This document shows, piece after piece, positions 33,038 through 41,150 of a stretch of DNA of 64,000 bases. A program made the translations under genes and the position numbers. The stretch is from UBA12191 sp009937185 (GTDB taxonomy: Bacteria; Planctomycetota; UBA8108; UBA1146): assembly GCA_938075155.1 (NCBI GenBank), contig CALJGL010000020.1, positions 10,012-74,011 of the forward strand, written 5' to 3'. Below the pieces are notes generated by a model. The model was not told where the DNA came from and did no database searches. It saw nothing but the letters and a program-made list of their open reading frames with translations. How positions within the stretch are numbered: the first letter of the stretch is position 1; each line of letters begins with the position of its first letter.

Positions 33038-34398
33038 TGAACCAAAAAAATAGGACGATGAGAATGAGCAAGGCGATGCCTTGGAGCTGGGGGGGGTTCA
33101 TCCTTTTACTCCTCATCTCTCCGAGCCTCCTCTTCGCGTCTGATCGTGTCACTGTGATTAAGGGTGCCACCGTTATTACAGGTACCGGTGAAGAAATCAG
33201 TTCTGGTGAAGTGGTCATCGAGGATGGAAAAATCTCGTTGGTCGGAAGCCAACTTGAAATTCCTGAGAATGCTCGGGTGATCGAGGCCAATGGACTGACC
33301 CTGATAGCGGGAATGATTCTCCCCAGAACGAGTCAAGGATTACTCGGTAACCGAGTCGGTGGCGTCAGCTGTGATCAGACCGTTGAGAGTCGTTGGGTCG
33401 ATGAAGAAATGGACTGGGATTCTTTTCTGGAGGCCGGTTATGTTGCTGCGGGGTTCGTACCCGCTGGCACTGGTTTCCATGGGCAGGCCATCGTTGTTCA
33501 TACCGCACCAGAATCGAATGATCGCATTCTGAAAAAGAGCGTCTTTCTTCCCATAAATTTGAGCTCTTCAGCAAGTCTTCACAGAACTGTCAAGCAAGCT
33601 TTCGATGGTGCGAGATCAGAGATCGAAGGCCAGAAGAAAGCTCGTGAAAAGTGGGACAAGGAACAGGAAGAAGCCAAGAAGAAAGCCGAAGAAGCGAAGA
33701 AAAAAGAAGCTGAAAATAAAGACTCTGAAAAGGGCAAGGCTTCTGATTCAAAAGATAAGAAGGATTCAAAAGATGAAAAGCCTCAGGAATACAAGGCTCC
33801 TCCTATCAAGCCTTCGCTAAAGCCTTTAGTCGACATTTTGGAAAATAAAGATGAGGCAATGCCTCTCGTCATTTCTCTGAATTCGCCAGGGCTGCTCCTT
33901 CATGTGGATGCGGCGTTCGAAAACATAAAAGAAATGAAGGATCGAGATCCTCAAAATGTTTTCATTCTTCCGTCTTCTCGAACGGGGGCTTTTCACGAAG
34001 TCATGGAGACACTGATCGAGAGGAAATCGACAGTCATGATTCCGCCTGGAGTGAGTGCGTTGCCAGATACTTATGTTCGGTATCATGTGCCCGCCGCTCT
34101 ATCTCGCGGCGGTTGTGAAGTGATTACTCTTCCAAAGTCGGATAATGCCGCGGCCATGAGAGCTGTTCCTTCACTACTTTCTGAACAAGTGAGATTTGGA
34201 ATGTCGTTTGAAGCAGCATTGGCGTCTGTGACATCTGCTCCCGCTAAATTTTTAGGTCTGGGAGATCGTATGGGCACTATTGAAGAGGGCAAAGATGCTC
34301 ACTTCGTGCTCTTTGAAGGGCATCCCTTGAAACCAGGGGCTCGTGTCATGAAAACCATCATCGGTGGTGAAGTGGTATGGGATCGGGAGGATCGCTAA
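33037..34398 (+). CDS. Exported amidohydrolase-like protein 7 with Lys/Glu-rich insert
   Basis: 453 residues. The signal peptide lies at about 11-36 (W-G-G-F-I-L-L-L-L-I-S-P-S-L-L-F-A-S), so a later ATG (M-R-M or M-S-K) could be the start. The metal site reads I-A-G-M-I-L-P-R-T-S, with no His. Residues about 195-250 are a continuous Lys/Glu/Ala helix (E-K-W-D-K-E-Q-E-E-A-K-K-K) like those in members 1 and 5, followed by the same P-S-L-K-P-L-V-D-I-L segment. C-terminal A-P-A-K-F-L-G-L-G-D-R-M-G-T-I-E-E-G is conserved. Likely non-catalytic. Confidence 0.75.
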   Translation: MNQKNRTMRMSKAMPWSWGGFILLLLISPSLLFASDRVTVIKGATVITGTGEEISSGEVVIEDGKISLVGSQLEIPENARVIEANGLTLIAGMILPRTSQGLLGNRVGGVSCDQTVESRWVDEEMDWDSFLEAGYVAAGFVPAGTGFHGQAIVVHTAPESNDRILKKSVFLPINLSSSASLHRTVKQAFDGARSEIEGQKKAREKWDKEQEEAKKKAEEAKKKEAENKDSEKGKASDSKDKKDSKDEKPQEYKAPPIKPSLKPLVDILENKDEAMPLVISLNSPGLLLHVDAAFENIKEMKDRDPQNVFILPSSRTGAFHEVMETLIERKSTVMIPPGVSALPDTYVRYHVPAALSRGGCEVITLPKSDNAAAMRAVPSLLSEQVRFGMSFEAALASVTSAPAKFLGLGDRMGTIEEGKDAHFVLFEGHPLKPGARVMKTIIGGEVVWDREDR

Positions 34399-35801
34399 TG
34401 CGTAGCTTTTTCCGAGGCCTTCTTGGCCTTCTGACCTTTGTTATTTTCTTCGCGGATCTTCCGGTCTTTCCGGGAGTGTCCAGCCTCACCGAGGGTATTG
34501 CTGAGGCACAGGACCCTCCGCGTCGTAGACGAGGTCGTAGAATGCGTCCTCAAGTTCCTCAACCTCCTGCGCCCGAGCCGGAGAAGAAAGAAACTATCGC
34601 GGCAGATCCTGAAGATGAGTATGTCGTGATTCATGGAGCCACGATTCATACGGTGACAGGTGCTACGCATAGAAACGGCACGTTGATCTGTAAAAACGGA
34701 AAGATTCATCAGGTCTCCGGAGGGAGATTAGAAGCTCCCGAAGGTGCAGAAGTAGTCGATGCCAAGGGACACCATATATACCCGGGTTTGGTGGCTTTCC
34801 GATCAGGAGGCATCGTCGGAAGTGGTGAGGCAGAAAAAAGCCAGGACCCCTTTGATCTCGACACAACGATGGGATTAGCGGCTGGAATCACCTCGACTTG
34901 GAATGGATCTCGCGTCACCAAGCTGATCCATGGAAGTCTTGAAGATTTGACGATTCGTCCTAAAAGTTTCACTTCGATCAATTACAGCTATAGAAATCCA
35001 CGCGGACGCCGGGAATTAAGAGATGCTTTTGATCGGGTCCAGGAGCACCTCCGTGCCTTGGAAAGACATGCCGAGGAGAAGAAAGAAAATCCTGAGGCTG
35101 TTGCACCGGAAGACAAATGGATTAAAGGCATTTTCGCTGTCGTCAGAAGTTTGTTGACGGGCCAGTCTACTGCGTTGGTGCGTGTGAGTACCATGCCAGA
35201 TATCAGGGCCTACTCTGATCTTGCTCGTAGATACGGTTTTGAAATCGTATTTGAGGGTGCTGAAGAAGGTTGGATTGATCCCGGTGTTCTCTCGCGTACG
35301 GGGGCCACTGCTATCGTCACACCGAGAGCCCGTAGGGATGCCAACGAGAGCGTTAATCGTCCGACAGGATCGAGTATCGAAAATGCCAAAATACTCCATG
35401 AAAACGGAGTTCCATTGGTGATTCTTCCTGGAAGCACAGCAGTGGCTTTGTGGGGACTTGCAGGACGCGATCTGGCTCACCTCTCGCTGGAAGCCGCTTT
35501 CGCTGTAAGGGGTGGACTTCCAGAGAAGGCAGCGATCGAAGCGATCACCATCGAACCCGCTCGTTTGCTTGGAGTTTCCGACCGTATCGGTTCGATAGAG
35601 GTGGGAAAAGATGCCGACTTCATTATTACCGATGGTGATATTCTCCACTACATGACGTTGGTGAGATGGTCATTCGTGAATGGCAAACTTCAGTACGACA
35701 AGGAAGAAGAAGGGCTCTTAGATCATATTAGGCCAGGAGGAGATCTTGATGCTCCTGCTCCTGATGATCATTGGCCACGAAGATTGGGAGATCCGCTCTA
35801 A
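34398..35801 (+). CDS. Exported amidohydrolase-like protein 8 (last of array)
   Basis: 467 residues from the ATG at 34398, one base overlapping the previous stop, with GGGAGG upstream; an upstream ATG at 34377 lies inside gene 7. A signal peptide (to about residue 38, A-E-A-Q) is followed by an Arg/Pro-rich linker (P-P-R-R-R-R-G-R-R-M-R-P). The metal site reads Y-P-G-L-V-A-F-R-S-G-G. The C-terminal signature I-E-P-A-R-L-L-G-V-S-D-R-I-G-S-I-E-V-G-K-D-A-D is intact. No charged long insert, only a short one (H-A-E-E-K-K-E). A strong inverted repeat follows. Confidence 0.75.
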   Translation: MRSFFRGLLGLLTFVIFFADLPVFPGVSSLTEGIAEAQDPPRRRRGRRMRPQVPQPPAPEPEKKETIAADPEDEYVVIHGATIHTVTGATHRNGTLICKNGKIHQVSGGRLEAPEGAEVVDAKGHHIYPGLVAFRSGGIVGSGEAEKSQDPFDLDTTMGLAAGITSTWNGSRVTKLIHGSLEDLTIRPKSFTSINYSYRNPRGRRELRDAFDRVQEHLRALERHAEEKKENPEAVAPEDKWIKGIFAVVRSLLTGQSTALVRVSTMPDIRAYSDLARRYGFEIVFEGAEEGWIDPGVLSRTGATAIVTPRARRDANESVNRPTGSSIENAKILHENGVPLVILPGSTAVALWGLAGRDLAHLSLEAAFAVRGGLPEKAAIEAITIEPARLLGVSDRIGSIEVGKDADFIITDGDILHYMTLVRWSFVNGKLQYDKEEEGLLDHIRPGGDLDAPAPDDHWPRRLGDPL

Positions 35802-35829
35802 GCCGGAGTTCTCCCTTTCCTGTCACAAG

Positions 35830-35878
35830 TTCTTGCAAGGTCCTTCCGGGATTGACAGTTTCGGAAGGACCGCAAGAA
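35830..35878. other. Long hairpin after the amidohydrolase array
   Basis: TTCTTGC-AA-GGTCCTTCCG (35830-35848) pairs with CGGAAGGACCGCAAGAA (35862-35878): 17 bp with an AA bulge and a 13-nt loop. No T-run follows, so it is not a textbook terminator. It starts 28 bp after the last stop and ends 57 bp before the next ATG. Confidence 0.7.
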
Positions 35879-35935
35879 TTGAACTCGCAGTAGCACTTTC
35901 CCCGGTGCCCATTACCCCTGCGAGAAACTACAACA

Positions 35936-37975
35936 ATGAATCAATTCCGAAATATTCTGATGCCGTTCTGCCTACTGATACTAGTAGGTTTGGGGGGCCA
36001 AAATACACTGTGGTCCCAATGCCTCCAGAGTGATCTGGAGATCTTTGGTATCAGTGCTGGCGACCGTTTTGGAAGATCGGTGGCTGTCAGTGGTGGCCGA
36101 TTTTTTGTAGGTGCCATTGGAGATGATGGGGGTGGAACACTGAGTGGAAGTGTTCGATCATTCCGCAGAACCAGCAGTGGATATCAGTTGGAAAATGTCT
36201 TCAGTGGCCAGTCAGGCTCAGAATATGGAAGTTCCATAGCTGCGAATCAAGATTGGTTAGCGATAGGTGCTGCAGGGTTAGGTTACATCGATATTTGGAA
36301 AAGTACCCGATTTGGTTGGGAACTGTGCTGCACGATCGTGGACCCTGAAGGGCATGCTGACGATGGATTCGGTAGTTCTATCGCCTTTGAGGGAGATTTA
36401 CTGGCAGTAGGAAGCCCCACATTCCAGACCGACGTAGGACCAGCAGGTTGTGTGACACTATGGCGGTTGAATGGGATGGCGAATTGGGAATTCGAAGAGC
36501 GGCTTGAAGCTCTCGATCGTGTTTCCGGAGATAATTTTGGTACTTCAATTTCAATTCACTCAAGTGGGCAAATTCTTGTGGGATCACCCGGTAGAGATGG
36601 AAATGGAATAGATAGCGGTGTGGCGTTCCTCTATTCGGGTGGCTCAGATGGCTGGACTGAATCAGCGGCTTTCGGCCCAGGGATTGCGAATGAAGGCGAT
36701 CGCTTTGGAACCTCTGTTTCCTTGATTGAGGATTTTGTTTTTATAGGTTGTCCATTTTCAGATATTGCGGGACCCGCTTCTGGAATGGTGGCTTCCTACC
36801 GTAAATCGAATGGGATCTGGATTATCCAACCTCTCTTGCTTCCTGACTCTGGCGTTACGGGTACTGGCTTTGGAGCGACTCTCGTTATGGAAGACAACTT
36901 GTTGGCGATCGGAGCGCCCATGGATATGGGAAACGAAGCCATGCCTGCTGGGAAGATCAGCATTTACGCTTTTGATCAAGGCTGGAATTACCAATATTCA
37001 TTGACGGGTAATTCTGGAGGATTCCTTGGCACTTCGATCGCTATCGATCGCGGAGTCATATTGGCAGGTGCGCCGTTGGATTCTTCTACTGCAATTCTCG
37101 GAGGCGGAGCAAAGTTCATCGTCGAAGGAGACTTGGATTGTGATGGTGATGGGACCGCTGACGCTTGTGCCATTAACAATGGTACAGCACAAGATTGCGA
37201 TCTAGACGGTATTCCTGATCAATGTGCCATCCTAGAAGGGTGGGTTGCGGATTGTGACAATGACCTGATACCCGATAGTTGCTCAACTTTGGCAGGAAAT
37301 GTCGAAGATTGCGACGCCGACGGAATTCCCGATTCATGTTCAACACAATCAGGGCTTGTCGAAGATTGCGATCAGGATTCCGTCCCAGATGTTTGCCAAG
37401 GTGATTGTAATTTAAATGGTATTCCTGATCCCTGCGAATTCTTCAATCCAATGTATGATTGCAATTTAAATGGCCAAATCGATGAATGTGAAATAGATTC
37501 TGGAGCACTGTCGGATTGTGACGGTGACGGCGTTCCAAATATTTGTGACAACGATTGTAATGAAGATGGGATTTCAGACATTTGTTCGGTCCTGTCTGGA
37601 TTATCAGAGGACTGTAATAATAATTTTCTCCCTGACGAATGCGACCTAGATGATCCTCTTGAGAATTCGAATTCGAATGATTACGTGGATTTCTGCGAAC
37701 CTATGTTTATCCGAGGTGATGCTGATGGAACCCCTGGGGTTCGATTAGCGGATGCCGTCCTTCTGATTTCTCGTGTATTTGGTACAACTGTAATTGAGCA
37801 CTGCGAAGAAGCTGCTGATGCCAACGCCGATGGTTTTCATGACATTTCAGACGGACTATATCTGCTCTTCTACGAGTTCGCTGGAGGGGCAGCTCCACCT
37901 GGGCCTTTCCCTGAGTGTGGAATAGCCCCAGCCTCGGCTTTGTTTCCTTGTACTGAACACCCATCTTGCCCTTGA
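35936..37975 (+). CDS. Secreted FG-GAP propeller protein with Ca-binding repeats and dockerin-like tail
   Basis: 679 residues. A signal peptide (to about residue 28) is followed by seven repeats (about 40-392) each with G-(D/S/T)-x-F-G-x-S-(I/V)-x-(hydrophobic) ... (L/F)-x-(I/V)-G-(A/S/C)-P, matching a seven-bladed FG-GAP/integrin-type propeller. Then (about 395-580) eight or more short D-C-D-x-D-G-I-P-D-x-C units resemble thrombospondin type 3 calcium loops with many Cys. The end (about 588-679) is a dockerin-like pair starting F-I-R-G-D-A-D-G and D-A-N-A-D-G-F-H-D-I-S-D. Likely an extracellular or surface adhesion or binding protein. Convergent with addA 13 bp away. Confidence 0.8.
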   Translation: MNQFRNILMPFCLLILVGLGGQNTLWSQCLQSDLEIFGISAGDRFGRSVAVSGGRFFVGAIGDDGGGTLSGSVRSFRRTSSGYQLENVFSGQSGSEYGSSIAANQDWLAIGAAGLGYIDIWKSTRFGWELCCTIVDPEGHADDGFGSSIAFEGDLLAVGSPTFQTDVGPAGCVTLWRLNGMANWEFEERLEALDRVSGDNFGTSISIHSSGQILVGSPGRDGNGIDSGVAFLYSGGSDGWTESAAFGPGIANEGDRFGTSVSLIEDFVFIGCPFSDIAGPASGMVASYRKSNGIWIIQPLLLPDSGVTGTGFGATLVMEDNLLAIGAPMDMGNEAMPAGKISIYAFDQGWNYQYSLTGNSGGFLGTSIAIDRGVILAGAPLDSSTAILGGGAKFIVEGDLDCDGDGTADACAINNGTAQDCDLDGIPDQCAILEGWVADCDNDLIPDSCSTLAGNVEDCDADGIPDSCSTQSGLVEDCDQDSVPDVCQGDCNLNGIPDPCEFFNPMYDCNLNGQIDECEIDSGALSDCDGDGVPNICDNDCNEDGISDICSVLSGLSEDCNNNFLPDECDLDDPLENSNSNDYVDFCEPMFIRGDADGTPGVRLADAVLLISRVFGTTVIEHCEEAADANADGFHDISDGLYLLFYEFAGGAAPPGPFPECGIAPASALFPCTEHPSCP

Positions 37976-37988
37976 AAAGATCCACTAC

Positions 37989-40900
37989 TCAGGTTGGAAT
38001 TTCGAGGTGTTCTATATCGCCATTTTGAGTAGTGGCGATCAGCAAAGATATCTTATCAATGGGGATACCCCAGCACTGATGAACAGCCTTGCGGTACCAT
38101 TCCATTTGGTCTTTGTACTTTCCTAATGTGTCTTCGTTACTCAACAGAAGATTGTCGCTTTTGAAATCAATTATCTCAGCAGAGACAAAGCCCGTCGAAT
38201 TTTCTCTTAAGACGAGTCTGTCGATCACTCCACTAAATCTAATACCGTTAATGTCTGTCATTAAAGAGATTTCTTTCTCAAGGATTAATTTATCCTTGGA
38301 ATCAGATTCGAGTCTTTCTGCTGTTGCCGATTGATCAAATATACTTGAGAAATTTTCTTTATGGAGTGCTGCAAGTACGATGTTTAAGACCTCTTGATGG
38401 AGATCTTTTTCTCGTGGGTGTAATGAAGTGAGAGTCTTCTGGATGTCTTCTTGTGCTGGAGTGCTCCACGATATGGTTTCGAGTACCGAGTGAACTAATG
38501 TACCTATCAAGAGTGCTCTACGTCTCTTCGGAGTCCATCTTGTAACTTTCTTAGAGGCGGTAGTTCTCTTTTGCCCCATAGCGTCGGGGATCAGGGGTTC
38601 AACTCGAACAGACCTTCTCAGTCTTTCTTCTTCTCCCGACTTTCCTGAATCGTTCTTAGCAGAACCACATTCATAAATAACTTTTCCCGGTAAGCACTCT
38701 TCTCCAGGTGCGAGCGTCTTTACTAAGAGTTGGGCATAAGAGGATTCTTTATAGTTCCCCTTCTTACCCGGTGGAGGGAGAATCATCGTCAACGTATGTC
38801 GTGCTCGAGTCATGGCGACATAGAGTAGGCACATTGTTTCGCTCAGTTTTCGATCCCGACTCTGTTGCGACATTTCGGGGTATGGATCTCCGACAAGAGC
38901 ATGATCTGCTTCTCCCAAATAGCGAGAGAGGTGGACTTGCTGTCCATTTTCCTCAAGCGTGAGGAGTTTGGGGACGGGCTGGAACCATGCGTAGTCGAGC
39001 TCAGGCATGATGACAGCATCGTATTCGAGTCCCTTAGCTTGATGAATGGTCATCACCTGGACGGGAGATCCACCGGGACGAGGAACTGAATTCTGGCGAA
39101 GGTTTTGGATAAGGTCTTCGAGTCGTAAGCCATGAAATCCAAATACCCTAATTTGTTCGATCAATTGATCGAGGCGTGATTGATCCTCTTCAGAACATTG
39201 CAGGGAAAGAGTGTTGACTATGGAGTAAATCGTATCGGCGAATCCTTCATCGTAGAGAAGTGCACGAAGGCGGATGATCGCTTGATCTAAGAGTTCCTCA
39301 TCTGCGACTTCTGCGAGGTCGAGTTGAGGCATGCATTTCAAGATTTGTGGGAGAGGGGAATTTTCTACAGCGTACTTTAGAGTGCCATCCCCTGGATGCT
39401 CGATGAGTTCGAGAAGAGCCACTACTCGGCCCACTGCGGGTGAGTCAACGAGGGGGTTTCCACGCTCTTCACTGGCTTCTATTCCTCTTGCTCTCAAGGC
39501 CGCTACGAGTTTTGAGATATGCCGATTTTTTCGGACCAGAATCGCAATACTGCTATCCTTTGAGAGACTCCGGAGACGATCGACCTCTGCCAAAGTTTCA
39601 TGATAGGGCCATATTTTTTCCACTTTTCCTTCGTACTCACTCGCTATTCGTAAGGAAACATGACCGTCAGGTCGATCTCCCAAGAGTTGGGCGACCCGAT
39701 GTTGATCAAAGGAGTTCGACCATTTTTCTAGGCAACCTTGGTCTTCTGGTTTTGGTGGGAATGAAGCGAGTTGAGAAAAGACCTTATTCACGGTGTTGAG
39801 TACGGGCTCTGAAGATCGCCACGACTCGTCAAGAGAAGATCCCGATTCGGGAAGAAGAAGAGTTTCAAATTGATCCATGACTTCTGCGCGACCTCCGCGC
39901 CATCCATAGATCGCTTGCTTTCCGTCTCCTACGCAGAAAAGAGAACGTCCTTCCTGACTTCCTGCTGCAAGCTCCTCCATGATGGGAAGCAATGCTACAT
40001 ATTGCACAAGAGATGTGTCTTGGAACTCGTCAAGTAACATATGGCGAATTGTCGCATCTATACGTTCGTCGATTAGTCCTGGCTGACCGAGAACTCGCGC
40101 TGCGATCAGCGCGATGGGAACATCAAAGTAATCCAGCCCTGAATTTTTTTGCAATCCTCGTTCTCTCACCTGGTCATATAATTCGAGGAACTCTCCTGTC
40201 GATTCATTTTGTTTTCGAAGTAATTGAATGAACTCACTTCGTACGTTTTGAATGAAGATTTCTAACGGCTCTGCCAGATCAGGTGTGATATCGGTGCTGT
40301 AATATTTGAACTCGCCATTCAGTACTTTACCGATCAGACCGCTCTTACAAGATTTGACTCGGGCTAAAAGATCAGGGTCGTCCCAATTGTTTTGCGTTGA
40401 AGCGAGCGCCTTCTTCCAACGGTTGTCTTCTTTTCCGCTTTTGTTTAAGGGGCATTTGAATTTCAGAAGACTGTCCCATGCACTCTCCAGTTCTTTACTG
40501 GTGGGTCCTGGGACCGGTTCTGGAATTTGCCAAGCCGTAGAAGGGAACTCTCTTGATTTTTCATGAAAACCAGTCACCAAGTTTTCTAGATCGACTGCGA
40601 CTTGGCTCCCCAGATTCCCTTTGTTGAGACGGTGCATCATTTGTCGAGCACCTCGAGGCCCCTGGGTTTCCAGTATCTGTTGGATTGAGGATGATCTAAT
40701 TTTTGCCTGAACATCCGAATCCAATATTTTCCAGCCAGGGGTGAGCCCACATTCATAGGTGAATCCTGTGGCTAATTTTGCAAAGAAAGCATCTAGAGTT
40801 GAAATCTGGCAACGATGGAGCTGAGCGAGGAGGAGCCTCAATGTAGGAAGCAAGTGATCTTCTCTAGATTTGGTATGTCCGGCCCTCTTTAGCATTTGAT

Positions 40901-41150
40901 GAAGTTCTTCAAAGCCTTCTTGCTGGAGGGAGTCGAGTAGGCGTTTGTAGCCTTCCTCTTCCAGAGCGTCCAATAAGCGTTCGAGGATTCGTTCAAGAAT
41001 CTCGCCAGCCGCTGTTCGTGTAAAGGTGACTGCGAGGATACTTTCCGGTGGCTCACCAGAGAGGATCAGACCCAAATAACGAGTTGTAAGGCGATGTGTT
41101 TTTCCAGAGCCGGCACTGGCTCTAATGATCCTGTGATAAGGGAAATTCAT
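37989..41150 (-). CDS. addA: AddA-type UvrD helicase/nuclease
   Basis: 1053 residues. An SF1 helicase with motif I S-A-G-S-G-K-T-H, motif Ia V-T-F-T-R-T-A-A, motif II L-L-D-E-F-Q-D-T-S, motif III V-G-D-G-K-Q-A-I-Y-G-W-R-G-G, motif V T-I-H-Q-A-K-G-L-E-Y, motif VI Y-V-A-M-T-R-A-R. The C-terminus is a PD-(D/E)xK nuclease with G-V-I-D-R and E-I-I-D-F-K-S-D. It processes double-strand ends for RecA with the adjacent gene. The ATG at 41150 follows GGAGGA; the longer frame (to 41234) lies inside the neighbour. It overlaps the AddB-like stop by 4 nt (ATGA). Confidence 0.85.
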   Translation of the reverse strand: MNFPYHRIIRASAGSGKTHRLTTRYLGLILSGEPPESILAVTFTRTAAGEILERILERLLDALEEEGYKRLLDSLQQEGFEELHQMLKRAGHTKSREDHLLPTLRLLLAQLHRCQISTLDAFFAKLATGFTYECGLTPGWKILDSDVQAKIRSSSIQQILETQGPRGARQMMHRLNKGNLGSQVAVDLENLVTGFHEKSREFPSTAWQIPEPVPGPTSKELESAWDSLLKFKCPLNKSGKEDNRWKKALASTQNNWDDPDLLARVKSCKSGLIGKVLNGEFKYYSTDITPDLAEPLEIFIQNVRSEFIQLLRKQNESTGEFLELYDQVRERGLQKNSGLDYFDVPIALIAARVLGQPGLIDERIDATIRHMLLDEFQDTSLVQYVALLPIMEELAAGSQEGRSLFCVGDGKQAIYGWRGGRAEVMDQFETLLLPESGSSLDESWRSSEPVLNTVNKVFSQLASFPPKPEDQGCLEKWSNSFDQHRVAQLLGDRPDGHVSLRIASEYEGKVEKIWPYHETLAEVDRLRSLSKDSSIAILVRKNRHISKLVAALRARGIEASEERGNPLVDSPAVGRVVALLELIEHPGDGTLKYAVENSPLPQILKCMPQLDLAEVADEELLDQAIIRLRALLYDEGFADTIYSIVNTLSLQCSEEDQSRLDQLIEQIRVFGFHGLRLEDLIQNLRQNSVPRPGGSPVQVMTIHQAKGLEYDAVIMPELDYAWFQPVPKLLTLEENGQQVHLSRYLGEADHALVGDPYPEMSQQSRDRKLSETMCLLYVAMTRARHTLTMILPPPGKKGNYKESSYAQLLVKTLAPGEECLPGKVIYECGSAKNDSGKSGEEERLRRSVRVEPLIPDAMGQKRTTASKKVTRWTPKRRRALLIGTLVHSVLETISWSTPAQEDIQKTLTSLHPREKDLHQEVLNIVLAALHKENFSSIFDQSATAERLESDSKDKLILEKEISLMTDINGIRFSGVIDRLVLRENSTGFVSAEIIDFKSDNLLLSNEDTLGKYKDQMEWYRKAVHQCWGIPIDKISLLIATTQNGDIEHLEIPT

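Noticed and set aside
33605..33820. Lys/Arg-rich frame inside array gene 7
   Set aside because: A shifted-frame reading of the Lys/Glu-rich insert; no independent signals.
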